In this document: positions 45,548 through 54,662 of the stretch, piece by piece
Layout of the letters: every line of letters begins with the position of its first letter
Numbering within the stretch: the first letter of the stretch is position 1
Assembly: GCA_902532675.1 (NCBI GenBank)
Contig: CACAIY010000003.1
Coordinates: forward strand, 36,321-100,320
Length of the DNA stretch: 64,000 nt
Direction: 5' to 3'
Source: an uncultured SAR86 cluster bacterium
GTDB taxonomy: Bacteria; Pseudomonadota; Gammaproteobacteria; Magnimaribacterales; Magnimaribacteraceae
Program-made: the position numbers and the translations under genes
The notes under the pieces: generated by a model
What the model was told of the DNA's origin: nothing
Database searches by the model: none
Seen by the model: the letters and a program-made list of their open reading frames with translations, nothing else

Positions 45548-45721
45548 ATGAAAGCGAATAGATTAGATATAGGAGTTGTTTTAGCTGAGTTATCTAATGA
45601 CTTTATAGATGAAGAGCTAATGAAAGAAGCAAAAATAAGATCCTCTGGAATAGAATCTATTGTTCTCGCACATTATCTAATCTTAAGGTCGGAATTTCAT
45701 TCAAATTTTAAAAGCTTGTGA
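45548..45721 (+). CDS. Possible small protein, 57 residues
   Basis: In the 351-base gap between the carboxyltransferase and monooxygenase genes is an ATG frame of 57 codons (MKANRLDIGVVLAELSNDF..., ending FHSNFKSL). No convincing ribosome site precedes it, and no family is recognisable. The sequence is mixed helical and charged. The frame could be a genuine small gene or chance; the rest of the gap (45431-45547 and 45722-45781) shows only AT-rich spacer and the monooxygenase ribosome site AAGGGGAAA. Confidence 0.3.
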   Translation: MKANRLDIGVVLAELSNDFIDEELMKEAKIRSSGIESIVLAHYLILRSEFHSNFKSL

Positions 45722-45781
45722 ACTAAAATTTATGGTACAAATTTTGAACTAGATAATTTATTCTATAGATAAGGGGAAATT

Positions 45782-47389
45782 ATGAATCAAAGTAAAACAT
45801 TATTAAATCCTGATGTCGTAATAGTTGGAGCAGGTGTTGCAGGCATATACATGCTGCATAAACTTAAGAATATGGGATTGAAGACAGTTGTACTTGAAAA
45901 ATCAGACGAGCTTGGAGGTACATGGAATTGGAATAGGTATCCCGGTGCAAGATGTGATATACCGTCTCTCGAATATTCCTATCAATTCGATGACGAGCTT
46001 CAGCAAGATTGGAGCTGGAGTGAAAAATATTCTGCTCAACCTGAAATTTTAGAATACCTGAATCATGTAGCAGATAGATTTGATCTTAGAAAAGATATTA
46101 ATTTTGAAGAAGAAGTTCTAGAAGCTAAATACAATGAAGAGTCTTCATTATGGAATATTACGACTAACAAGGAAAATTATGAATCCAAGTTTTGTATCTT
46201 TGCTACAGGTTGCTTATCTATACCTAACAAACCAGATATAGAAGGTCTTGATAAGTTTGAAGGTCAACTATTATCTACATCTTATTGGCCTAGAGAAGAA
46301 ATAGACCTCTGCGGCAAGAATGTAGCTATTATTGGTACAGGCTCTTCGTCCATTCAAACTATTCCTGAGATAGCGAAAGATGTAAAAAATCTCTATGTGT
46401 TTCAAAGAACTCCCAATTATTCAATACCTTCTAACAACGGACCCATGGATAAAGAGGTAGAGGCAGATATAAAATCAAGGTATTCGGATTTTAGAAAAGA
46501 AAATTGGTCAAATGGATTTGGAATTGCTGGCATTTCAGATGAGGCACTTATTGCTGAGTCAGATATTGATGAAGTTAATAATCAATTAGAAAAAAATTGG
46601 AAGAATAATGGCTTAGGTTTTTTTGGGGGTTATGCAGATGTTCCGGTAGATGCTAATGCAAATGAAGTAGCAGCTAGTTTTGTTAGGAATAAGATAAAAG
46701 AAATAGTTAAAGACCCTGAAACGGCAGATAAATTAAGCCCTAAATATCACATTGGGGGCAAAAGATTATGCGTTGATACTGGTTATTTTGAAACTTTTAA
46801 TAAAGAGAACGTCCATTTAATTGATTTACATTCCAGTCCTATAGAGAGAGTAGGGCAAGGCAGTATAGAAGCTGATCAAGAATACGAGATTGATACATTA
46901 ATTTTAGCTACTGGATTTGACGCTATGACGGGTGCTTTAACCAGTTTAGATATAGTTGGTAGAAATGGAATTGTCTTGAAAGACCAATGGGCAAAAGGCG
47001 CTAAGTCTTATTTAGGTTTGGGTGTTAGCAATTTCCCAAATCTTTTTACCATTACAGGCCCTGGCAGCCCATCCGTGTTATCGAATATGATGCCTTCAAT
47101 AGAGCAACATGTTAATTGGATAGCTGAATGTATTGGTTGGATGATAGATAATAACAAAAGTGTAATTGAAACATCTACTGCAGCTGAAGAAGAGTGGATG
47201 GAATTAGTTAATGAGATAGCTGGTATGACTATTTTTAAATCTACAGAATCCTGGTACAACGGATCAAACATAGAAGATAAAGCAAAAGCCTTCCTCCCAT
47301 TTATAGGTGTTCCAGTCTATACTGAAAAATTAGAAGAAATTACTTCTAACAATTATCAAGGCTTTATCTTTGACGTTTCAAATAAATAA
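45782..47389 (+). CDS. Flavin-containing monooxygenase, Baeyer-Villiger-like
   Basis: This 535-residue FAD/NADPH oxygenase has the FAD loop VIVGAGVAGIYMLHKL, GGTWNWNRYPGARCDIPS, the NADPH loop GTGSSSIQTIPEIA, and the ATGF segment LILATGFDAMTG. The ends resemble cyclohexanone monooxygenase-type Baeyer-Villiger enzymes that convert ketones to esters. The type I fingerprint FxGxxxHxxxW reads FEGQLLSTSYWP (about 159-170): the usual His is Ser165. Oxygenation of a ketone or another soft nucleophile is likely; the substrate is unknown. It has a ribosome site AAGGGGAAA and is convergent with the MFS gene. Confidence 0.88.
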   Translation: MNQSKTLLNPDVVIVGAGVAGIYMLHKLKNMGLKTVVLEKSDELGGTWNWNRYPGARCDIPSLEYSYQFDDELQQDWSWSEKYSAQPEILEYLNHVADRFDLRKDINFEEEVLEAKYNEESSLWNITTNKENYESKFCIFATGCLSIPNKPDIEGLDKFEGQLLSTSYWPREEIDLCGKNVAIIGTGSSSIQTIPEIAKDVKNLYVFQRTPNYSIPSNNGPMDKEVEADIKSRYSDFRKENWSNGFGIAGISDEALIAESDIDEVNNQLEKNWKNNGLGFFGGYADVPVDANANEVAASFVRNKIKEIVKDPETADKLSPKYHIGGKRLCVDTGYFETFNKENVHLIDLHSSPIERVGQGSIEADQEYEIDTLILATGFDAMTGALTSLDIVGRNGIVLKDQWAKGAKSYLGLGVSNFPNLFTITGPGSPSVLSNMMPSIEQHVNWIAECIGWMIDNNKSVIETSTAAEEEWMELVNEIAGMTIFKSTESWYNGSNIEDKAKAFLPFIGVPVYTEKLEEITSNNYQGFIFDVSNK

Positions 47390-47407
47390 AAAAGGAAGGA
47401 ACTAGAC

Positions 47408-48715
47408 TTAGGCTAAAATCTTCTGAGAAGATTCCCTATATCTTCGTAGGGACATCTTAAACAGTAATGCTGAAATAGGCAGAACAATTAAGCCAGATAA
47501 GGAAATTGAATTAATTAATAAATTAGGATCGGCAAAAATAAAATCGGTAAAAAAGGCAGTCAATTGAGGCCCTAGACTTAAGCCAAAAGCCATCATTAGA
47601 AAAGCATGTATAGCTGCTGCTTGACCCTTAACACTTCCCGTGCTTACCCCACTTATAGCTAAAAGACCCAAAGGCGCGAATGAGCTTATAAACAGTAGAT
47701 ATAAGGCTATGCAGATCCAAGCTCCAATTTCACTGCTAACGAATGAAAGCATAACAATGGGTGGTAAAGCTAACATAACAGCAATCATTGCAGCCCTTAC
47801 TGGCGCATCAGAATAATTTTTATTACGAAGATAATCTACAGCTGAGCCTGCAAGAATTGTTCCAATTATTGAGCTAACTATTGTAATCAAACCGAGAATC
47901 AAACCAACTTCAGACAAAGAAACATTAAACGCTCTTATCATCATAGTTGGTGCCCAAAAACTAAAAGAATAGAAAATAAGGGCCATAAAAATTAGGCCCC
48001 CAAACATCGGAATTAAAGTTTTTTTATGCTCTTTTAAATGAAGGAATATATTTTTCCTCTCAACACCTTTATCAAAATTTACTTGCTCTTCTATTCTTTC
48101 TGGTTCCTTTAAAAAAAAGGCCGCTAAAGCTAAGATTAAGCCAGGTATACCTACTATCATAAATGTTGCTTGCCATGGTTTTAAATATCCTATCAATGGA
48201 AGATTTATACCACCTATTTCTGTCAGATAATCAATTAAGAAACCTCCTCCAAGCAGAGTAATGCCTATACCTATGTAAACACCGGCTGTGATAATTCCCA
48301 TAGGCATACCTTGTTTATTTTCAGGAAAAGAGTCACTTATTAGGGATACACTTGTAGGTGCCATTACAGCTTCTCCAACTGCTACTCCTATTCTGGCACC
48401 GAAGAGTTTACCAAAAGAGTTTGCTAATCCAGCTAATGCTGTCATTAAAGACCACAAGAAAATCCCGGTACCTAATACCTTAGTTCTTTGATAGCGGTCT
48501 ACGGCATATCCTATTGGAAGAGCCATGATTGCATAAAAAATTGAAAATGCTGCGCCTCCTAGTAAAGCAATCTGTGAATCTGTCAGATTAAAGTCTTGCT
48601 TGATAGGCTCAACAAGCATAGAAGGAATTTGTCTATCTATAAAAGCAAATACTTGAGCTAGAGTAAGAATTGCGACCGCAGAATAACTGTTTTTCTTTTC
48701 TGGATAACTCCTCAT
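47408..48715 (-). CDS. MFS transporter (spinster-like)
   Basis: This 435-residue protein has 12 hydrophobic segments, with the family motif A region PIGYAVDRYQRTKVLGTGIFLWS and the N-terminal LTLAQVFAFIDRQIPSMLVEPIKQDF typical of the spinster-like major facilitator branch often found in catabolic clusters of marine and sphingomonad bacteria. It transports a small organic molecule, direction unknown. It lies upstream on the same strand as nothing and follows the amidohydrolase gene (31-base gap), suggesting one transcription unit for the cupin, amidohydrolase and MFS genes. Confidence 0.88.
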   Translation of the reverse strand: MRSYPEKKNSYSAVAILTLAQVFAFIDRQIPSMLVEPIKQDFNLTDSQIALLGGAAFSIFYAIMALPIGYAVDRYQRTKVLGTGIFLWSLMTALAGLANSFGKLFGARIGVAVGEAVMAPTSVSLISDSFPENKQGMPMGIITAGVYIGIGITLLGGGFLIDYLTEIGGINLPLIGYLKPWQATFMIVGIPGLILALAAFFLKEPERIEEQVNFDKGVERKNIFLHLKEHKKTLIPMFGGLIFMALIFYSFSFWAPTMMIRAFNVSLSEVGLILGLITIVSSIIGTILAGSAVDYLRNKNYSDAPVRAAMIAVMLALPPIVMLSFVSSEIGAWICIALYLLFISSFAPLGLLAISGVSTGSVKGQAAAIHAFLMMAFGLSLGPQLTAFFTDFIFADPNLLINSISLSGLIVLPISALLFKMSLRRYRESSQKILA

Positions 48716-48746
48716 TTAAAGAAAGTCTTAATAGATTATTTAAGAT

Positions 48747-50057
48747 TTATTTTTTTAGTATCTTTCCTGAATAAGAAGAAATGCGCCATCCATCAGGGTC
48801 TTTAATTCTTTCTGGAGCAGGGGTTAAATCTACTTCTTTTCCATCGAGAATAACATGCTTAATTAATTCTCTTTTTCCTAAGATACTTACATCTTTTGAA
48901 GGATCGCCGTCTATGACTAATAAGTCAGCTTTATATCCTGAAGAAATTAAACCCAGTGTGTTTTCTTTTCTCATTGCTTTTGCTGCATTTTTAGTTGCGC
49001 AAGTTATGGCTTCTAAAGGTGTCATTTTGAGTTTATCAACAAAAACTTCAAGTTCTTTATAATGCCAATCTCCATATGGAGTTACAGAAAAGCCGCTTTC
49101 GCTTCCACAGATAAAAGGAACTCCTGCATCAAACGCTTTTCTAAATATTTCTATATTGTCGTCGATCTCTTTCTCAAAAATTGTTTTATAGTCTTTTGAG
49201 GCATTCATCTCTTCAGCGTAATCAATTAAATTAGCTTGGAATGTAAAAGTAGGAACTAATGGTATATTTCTCTCTAACATTAATTCCAATCCTTCTTCAT
49301 CCATGTAAGTTCCATGAAGGATCATGTCCATTCCAGCTGACATAGCATCTTTTAAGCTGGGCCCACCTCTACAATGCCCCACAACAGGTATTCCCAATTC
49401 GTGAGCTGTATCACAAGCTAATTTCAGTTCATCTCGACTCCAAGCTTGCAACTCACCTTCATAATCTTGCCTAGGAACCATTCCCGTTACATGGATTTTT
49501 ATCCAATCAACACCCATTTTTATTTGTCTTCTAATTTCAAGAACAATTTCATCTCGACTTGTTACAACAGCTCCATAACCTCTTTTGCCTTCATCAGGAA
49601 TTAACCTTCCAGCTGTACCTCCCGCTGAAGTTATTAATGCGTTACCTCCTACGGCCATTCTGGGACCAGGAATAATTCCACTTTCTATTGCATCTCTTAA
49701 GTCGACCCCAACGCTATAGAGACTATCTGCATCGAAAAAACTTGTAACCCCTGACTGGAGAACTTTTAGAGCATTTGTTCCCGCAATAATTGAAGCAAGA
49801 CCTTCTCTTCTGTGAAAAAAAAGTTCGTCATTTGATACTGGTTCATCAAAACTTATATGACAATGTGCATCTATTAAGCCCGGCATTACTGTCTGACCTT
49901 TAAGATCAATAACTTCTATCTTTTTTTTTGGTAATTTAGAATTTTCTTTGTGAACGTCTTTAATTTCACCATCTACTACATGAATATGTCCCTTATAAGG
50001 GGGTAGGCCACTTCCTTCTATAATAGAAGCATTTTTTAAAACAAACTCAGCGTCCAT
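48747..50057 (-). CDS. Amidohydrolase family protein (imidazolonepropionase-like)
   Basis: This 436-residue metal hydrolase has the N-terminal beta-sandwich strands ASIIEGSGLPPYKGHIHVVDGEI (given in part), PGLIDAHCHISFDE with HxH, WIKIHVTGMVP, and VVGHCRGGPSLKDA with AGMDMILHGTYMDEEG. LLVIDGDPSKDVSIL lies near the end. The family hydrolyses C-N or C-O bonds of cyclic amides or related compounds. It has no signal peptide, so it should be cytosolic. It is between the tandem-cupin gene (36-base gap) and the MFS gene. Confidence 0.88.
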   Translation of the reverse strand: MDAEFVLKNASIIEGSGLPPYKGHIHVVDGEIKDVHKENSKLPKKKIEVIDLKGQTVMPGLIDAHCHISFDEPVSNDELFFHRREGLASIIAGTNALKVLQSGVTSFFDADSLYSVGVDLRDAIESGIIPGPRMAVGGNALITSAGGTAGRLIPDEGKRGYGAVVTSRDEIVLEIRRQIKMGVDWIKIHVTGMVPRQDYEGELQAWSRDELKLACDTAHELGIPVVGHCRGGPSLKDAMSAGMDMILHGTYMDEEGLELMLERNIPLVPTFTFQANLIDYAEEMNASKDYKTIFEKEIDDNIEIFRKAFDAGVPFICGSESGFSVTPYGDWHYKELEVFVDKLKMTPLEAITCATKNAAKAMRKENTLGLISSGYKADLLVIDGDPSKDVSILGKRELIKHVILDGKEVDLTPAPERIKDPDGWRISSYSGKILKK

Positions 50058-50093
50058 ACTTTATTATGGCTTGTTTTATGGTTTACTACAAAA

Positions 50094-51155
50094 TTATGAA
50101 CTCAAAGGAGCCCAAGCCAATAAACTAGAATCATCTGGTCTTGTGCTTGGAACTAACTTAATTCCATTTGCTTCTGCCATTCCTTTGTATTCAACCCAAG
50201 ATAATAGAGATTCTATTTGAGTACCTGGACCCGAATCAAACATAACAGGACCATAGAGATTTGCAGTATAAATAAGATCTTCATCAGTTACTCTTTGTGT
50301 TGCATCATGTCTTGCACCGGCCGGTTCATAAAACCATATTCCTGGTCCATAACCTTCTGGAGGTCCAGCTCTAACACCAAGCTGTCCTTGTAAGACTAAG
50401 AAATCGCTTGCACCAACATGTGTATGAGGATCTGCAACACCATTATGTCTAACAATTAAAGAAACATAGCCTGTTTCTTGACTTACTCTTAGTATTTTAA
50501 GACCAACATCTTCCATACCAGGTAGAACTAACCATGGCACTTGTTTTGTATCAACAAAGTGAGGATGAGTTACTTCGGTGTTCTTAGTAATGTCTGCATC
50601 ATCATTAACAAGCTTACCGGCATTTCCACTAGCAATTGCTAAAGGCTCTCCGTTCCCTTTGTACTGTTCACCTTCAATTTCCATGCAAGCTTCTAAGGAG
50701 TTAGGAACAAGAATAATTTTCTTGTCTTTAGCCATTTGCATCACATCAAGTGCAGTTAACAAAGAATCAACTGATCCATCTTCCTTTAAAAAGGCGACTG
50801 CACTATGAAAGTTAGCTAAGACTTCTGTTTCTTCTATAGCTAAGAAAGAATTCACTCTTGAGTTAGCGCAAATAAAGCCCCATGTTCCTGGATTTAAAAT
50901 GCTTTTAGAGCCTTCTTGGTCATATTCTGCCTTACCAGAGAGGATTAACATATCCATCCCTCCAAGATAAACAGAAGCAGGAAGAGAACTTCCTGCTTCT
51001 AGTTTAAATATAAGACTAAAAATACCGCTTTCACCACTAGCTCTTGCGGGCTTAATTGACATACCGGGTGCATTAGGAATTGGTATCCATGGTAATTTGT
51101 TAGTGTCTATACAGTCACCAACTCCACTTGGGTTATATTCAGGGTTTGCTGCCAT
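50094..51155 (-). CDS. Tandem cupin protein, ChrR/dihydroxyacetophenone-dioxygenase-like
   Basis: This 353-residue protein has two cupin repeats (about 20-140 and 195-330), recognisable from LPWIPIP...GMSIKPAR and VPWLVLPG...VGLKILRVSQETG. The second has the metal motif DPHTHVGASDF (His244, His246) and EPAGARHDATQ (His283) of the ChrR-like and 2,4'-dihydroxyacetophenone dioxygenase-like cupins, which cleave C-C bonds in ketones. In the first repeat the same places read SVYLGGMDM and ICANSRVNS, with no His, so only the second is likely to bind metal. It is 13 bases downstream of the TonB-dependent receptor gene on the same strand. Confidence 0.8.
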   Translation of the reverse strand: MAANPEYNPSGVGDCIDTNKLPWIPIPNAPGMSIKPARASGESGIFSLIFKLEAGSSLPASVYLGGMDMLILSGKAEYDQEGSKSILNPGTWGFICANSRVNSFLAIEETEVLANFHSAVAFLKEDGSVDSLLTALDVMQMAKDKKIILVPNSLEACMEIEGEQYKGNGEPLAIASGNAGKLVNDDADITKNTEVTHPHFVDTKQVPWLVLPGMEDVGLKILRVSQETGYVSLIVRHNGVADPHTHVGASDFLVLQGQLGVRAGPPEGYGPGIWFYEPAGARHDATQRVTDEDLIYTANLYGPVMFDSGPGTQIESLLSWVEYKGMAEANGIKLVPSTRPDDSSLLAWAPLSS

Positions 51156-51168
51156 TCTCTTCTCCTGT

Positions 51169-53352
51169 TTAGAAATTATAAGTCAGACTAGCCGAAGCAA
51201 TCTTAGGCTGACCAAAAGTTCCTATAACAATTGTTGCCGGACCAGTACCACCAAAATCAGGTGAATCAAATCCAAAATTTGGGAAATTTTCAAGGTCAGT
51301 ATAATAGTCTTCGTCTAAAAGGTTATCCACGCTAATAACTAAATCCCAAGGTCCATTACTATATCCAAACTGCAGATTTACAACCGCATAGCTTGGATTA
51401 GTAATAGGGTTCGCAGGAGGCATACTTTCTCCTTGTCCTTGATGACTCCATTGAATATCGAAAGTTAAATCAGCTCCATTCGACAAAGGCCTAGCGTAGT
51501 TAGCTGCTAGTAACATGCTATTGTCAATTACGTTTGAAGGAGTTCTTCCTGTTAGAACAGTTCCATCAGCAAGAACTGTTGGATCTTCCCACTCAGCACT
51601 TAGCCAACCGCCAGCAAGTGAGAATTGAAGGAAATCAGTTACTTGAACTGCTAATTCAAATTCAAGACCGCTTTGCTCTGTATCACCTATGTTAGCAACA
51701 TACTCAATTAACCCTGGTCCAGCAGGATTAGGAGCTAGTACTTGGAAAGCTCTATCAGAGTAATCTATTTGGAATATAGCAACTGAAGCAGTTCCTCTTC
51801 CTCCAAAAGCTGAACCTTTCCAGCCCAGTTCATGCTGAGTGGCTTCTTCTATACCAAAAGGTTGAAGTAATCTATTCCCACTAGCATCAGAGTAAGGAAC
51901 ACTTCCATTTAATCCGCCAGGCTCATAGCCTTGTGAAGAAGTTAAGTAAACAATCCCATCTTCAAGATTTCTGGTTATAGATAATCTTGGAAGTGTTTCA
52001 GTATCATCTGTTTTAGAAGAGTGAATACCACCGTTAGTTTCAGCATCAAGATTATCTTCATTCTCTTCCCAGTTATCTATTCTTACACCAAAATCAAACC
52101 TCCAGTCATCCATTTCATAAGAAGCGTTTCCAAAGAAAGCGCTATGGGTATTTTCTTCATCTCTCATCTCAAATGGCATTATGAAATCAGTGTCAGGTAA
52201 AACCATTCCAGGCCCAAAATGCAAATAGGAATCCATTTTGTTCTCGTAAGTTGAATTGTAATAACCCACTATCCATTGAAAATCACCATCACCAGTTGAA
52301 GTTAAACGAATTTCTTGAGTTGTAACTTCCATTTCTTCAGGCCTATAAGTATTAAAGAACCAGTCAGGAGTTAGATCAACATCCGTAATACGAGTACTTT
52401 CTGTGTCTGTATAAGAACTAATAGAAGTTATATCAAAACCATCCATTTCTAAATTTAGTTCTAAAGTAGTACCGTTTGTTTCTCTATCATGAGTAGGATT
52501 TCTTCCTGTATCCAATTCATGTACATAATTAAAGGCACCAGGGCTGCCCATTTCTCTTGCCCAGTTGTTTACTGGTCCGCTATATTCATTAGATCTGTGA
52601 GATGCATAAAGACTTAATGTATCTGAAAGAGACCCAGCTACTGAAATTCTATAACCTTCTTCTTCATATGCACCAACATCTATAGGTTGATTTTGACCAG
52701 CTGAATTAGGGTTAGTTAAAAAACCTTTATCATCTCTATTAAATGCAAAAACCCTCATGGCCCAGCCATCAGAAATCGCTACATTTCCAGAAATTTCATA
52801 GTCTTTAGAATCTTGACCACCTGCTTGCATTTTAACTCTTCCTGAATCTTCACCCATAGTAGGTCGTTTGCTTACAAATTTAACTGCTCCACCTATATTG
52901 CTTCCTCCATAAAGAGTTCCTTGTGGACCTTTTAAAACTTCTATTCGTTCTAAATCACCAAATCTTGAAGATGCATCAGCAAATAACTGAACATCATCCA
53001 GATAAAAGCCAACACCTTGTGTTAAACCAAAAGCTCCGATACCTCTAATTGAGACATTAGGATAACCATCAGTTCTCATGGCTAAGTTCAAGTTTGGTAT
53101 AGCTAAACCTATTTTATCTAAACCTTTAATACCTTGTTTTTCTATATCATCACCAGAAATAGCAGAAACAGATTCAGGTATATCTAATACACTTTCTTCT
53201 CTCTTTCTAGCTGTTACCGTAATTTCTTCTATTACACTAGCAGATTCACCATCTACACTTTCTGCAGCAAAAGTATTTAATGGAAATGCTAATAAGCTAA
53301 TTCCCGAAATTAGACCAAAGGTCAATTTAGTAATTTTCATAATTTTCCCCAA
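51169..53352 (-). CDS. TonB-dependent outer-membrane receptor
   Basis: This 727-residue outer-membrane receptor has a signal peptide (about 1-29), a TonB-box and plug beginning EEITVTARKREESVLDIPES, with GVGFYLDDVQLF and GPQGTLYGGSNIGGAVKFVS. A 22-strand barrel follows, ending with the aromatic terminus KIASASLTYNF. Receptors with this type of plug take up siderophores, vitamins, oligosaccharides or hydrophobic compounds by TonB energy. Its place directly upstream of the cupin, amidohydrolase and MFS genes suggests the ligand is the compound these genes break down, not iron. That is inferred from neighbours. Confidence 0.93.
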   Translation of the reverse strand: MGKIMKITKLTFGLISGISLLAFPLNTFAAESVDGESASVIEEITVTARKREESVLDIPESVSAISGDDIEKQGIKGLDKIGLAIPNLNLAMRTDGYPNVSIRGIGAFGLTQGVGFYLDDVQLFADASSRFGDLERIEVLKGPQGTLYGGSNIGGAVKFVSKRPTMGEDSGRVKMQAGGQDSKDYEISGNVAISDGWAMRVFAFNRDDKGFLTNPNSAGQNQPIDVGAYEEEGYRISVAGSLSDTLSLYASHRSNEYSGPVNNWAREMGSPGAFNYVHELDTGRNPTHDRETNGTTLELNLEMDGFDITSISSYTDTESTRITDVDLTPDWFFNTYRPEEMEVTTQEIRLTSTGDGDFQWIVGYYNSTYENKMDSYLHFGPGMVLPDTDFIMPFEMRDEENTHSAFFGNASYEMDDWRFDFGVRIDNWEENEDNLDAETNGGIHSSKTDDTETLPRLSITRNLEDGIVYLTSSQGYEPGGLNGSVPYSDASGNRLLQPFGIEEATQHELGWKGSAFGGRGTASVAIFQIDYSDRAFQVLAPNPAGPGLIEYVANIGDTEQSGLEFELAVQVTDFLQFSLAGGWLSAEWEDPTVLADGTVLTGRTPSNVIDNSMLLAANYARPLSNGADLTFDIQWSHQGQGESMPPANPITNPSYAVVNLQFGYSNGPWDLVISVDNLLDEDYYTDLENFPNFGFDSPDFGGTGPATIVIGTFGQPKIASASLTYNF

Positions 53353-53545
53353 AATGTTAGTAAAGGTAATAAAAACTTAGATAAATTAAATATTACCGAG
53401 CACAAATATAGCCTTTTTTGCACTAATAATGCAACAAAATTGCTTTCATATTTTAAAAACTTAATTAATTTATTTACCCAAAAAATATAAACTAATTGAA
53501 TTATTGGTTAGGATTCACGATTATATAAGCTCTTTAGGAGGAGAA

Positions 53546-54058
53546 ATGGAAGAATTGAAAAAGCCTTTATCCAAAGGAACAGAAGAATTTGTCTTTAATC
53601 AAACGATGTTGAGAATAAAAGATCCGAAGGATTCTCTAGAGTTTTATGTCGATGTATTGGGAATGACTTTAATTAAACAATTGGATTTTCCTCAAATGGA
53701 ATTTTCTTTATATTTTCTAGGTTATTTAAGAGATGAAGATGAACCAGTTCCTTCTGACCCAGTTAAAAGAGCCGAATACGCCTTTAGTCAAAAGGCCATG
53801 CTGGAACTAACGCATAATTATGGCACCGAAGATGATGATTCATTTTCATATCATGACGGCAATGCAGATCCAAGAGGGTTTGGCCATATAGGAATTACTG
53901 TTCCAGATGTATATTCAGCATGTGAAGAATTTGAGAAGAAAGGAATTGAATTTGTAAAAAAACCTGATGAAGGAAATATGAAAGGGTTAGCTTTTATCAA
54001 GGACCCTGATGGTTACTGGATAGAGATATTATCAGCTTCTACTTCGTCTAAGTTCTAA
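53546..54058 (+). CDS. VOC family protein, glyoxalase I-like
   Basis: From the ATG at 53546 the protein has 170 residues. A strong ribosome site AGGAGGAG (53536-53543) precedes this ATG, while the TTG at 53504 has none. The sequence closely follows glyoxalase [52 protein letters not shown], and [23 protein letters not shown] with [13 protein letters not shown]. The expected metal ligands (Gln in NQTMLRI, Glu in LELTHN, His in GHIGIT, Glu in WIEIL) are all visible. It may detoxify methylglyoxal or act on another 2-oxo compound of the pathway. First of the plus-strand catabolic genes. Confidence 0.9.
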   Translation: MEELKKPLSKGTEEFVFNQTMLRIKDPKDSLEFYVDVLGMTLIKQLDFPQMEFSLYFLGYLRDEDEPVPSDPVKRAEYAFSQKAMLELTHNYGTEDDDSFSYHDGNADPRGFGHIGITVPDVYSACEEFEKKGIEFVKKPDEGNMKGLAFIKDPDGYWIEILSASTSSKF

Positions 54059-54076
54059 AAATAGATCACAATTACA

Positions 54077-54646
54077 ATGGAAGAAAATAGCAAAATCATT
54101 GAACGACTTGAAAGATTAGAGGCCAAAGAAGAAATTAGAGATTTAGTTTCTAAATACGCTGAAGCATGCGATCAGCAAGACTTAGAATCTTTAGAAATGC
54201 TTTTTACTGAAGATGCTGAATTCGATTCACCTAACGGAATGCTTACAAGCAAAGGTCGTCAAAATATAATTGATATGTATCTAGAAGTATTTAAATCTAG
54301 AGGTCCTTCTTTTCATTGGACTCATGACGTGAGAGTTCAAATGCATTCTGAAAAAACAGATTTAGCTAATGGATCTGTCTATAGCCATGCCGAAACAACT
54401 CGAGACGGAATAGTTAGCTTAGCTGCTATGAGGTATGATGATGAATACGCAAAAGAAGAGGGTGTTTGGAAATTTTCGAAAAGAGTTATTCATTTCTTTT
54501 ATTACGTTAAAACCAAAGAGTATGTTGAAACTCTTACTAGCCCTCTAAGAGTTGGGATGGGAGAGGTAAATGTAGCTGCGGACATACCCGAATCAGTACC
54601 AGCCTGGATTGAATTTCAAAAAAAATACAAAAGTGAAAAGAAATAG
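54077..54646 (+). CDS. SnoaL/NTF2-like protein
   Basis: This 189-residue protein is a SnoaL-type cone fold: IIERLERLEAKEEIRDLVSKYAEACDQQD (in part), LFTEDAEFDSPNG, GRQNIIDMYLEVFKSRG, and HDVRVQMHSEKTDLANGSVYSHAETTR, ending with the strand WKFSKRVIHFFYYV. No signal peptide is present. Proteins of this kind beside Rieske oxygenases and SDRs are often dehydratases, isomerases or small-subunit partners. The beta subunits of ring-hydroxylating oxygenases share this fold, so it could be a partner of the adjacent oxygenase. Confidence 0.82.
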   Translation: MEENSKIIERLERLEAKEEIRDLVSKYAEACDQQDLESLEMLFTEDAEFDSPNGMLTSKGRQNIIDMYLEVFKSRGPSFHWTHDVRVQMHSEKTDLANGSVYSHAETTRDGIVSLAAMRYDDEYAKEEGVWKFSKRVIHFFYYVKTKEYVETLTSPLRVGMGEVNVAADIPESVPAWIEFQKKYKSEKK

Positions 54647-54662
54647 TACTAACTCTGAAGAA

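Noticed and set aside
51169-53352. TonB-dependent receptor as the partner of the Slam-exported lipoprotein
   Set aside because: It lies more than 5 kb away on the opposite strand, grouped with catabolic genes; no direct evidence links them.
53504-53545. TTG start of the glyoxalase I-like gene
   Set aside because: The ATG at 53546 has a near-perfect ribosome site and matches the family's N-terminus.
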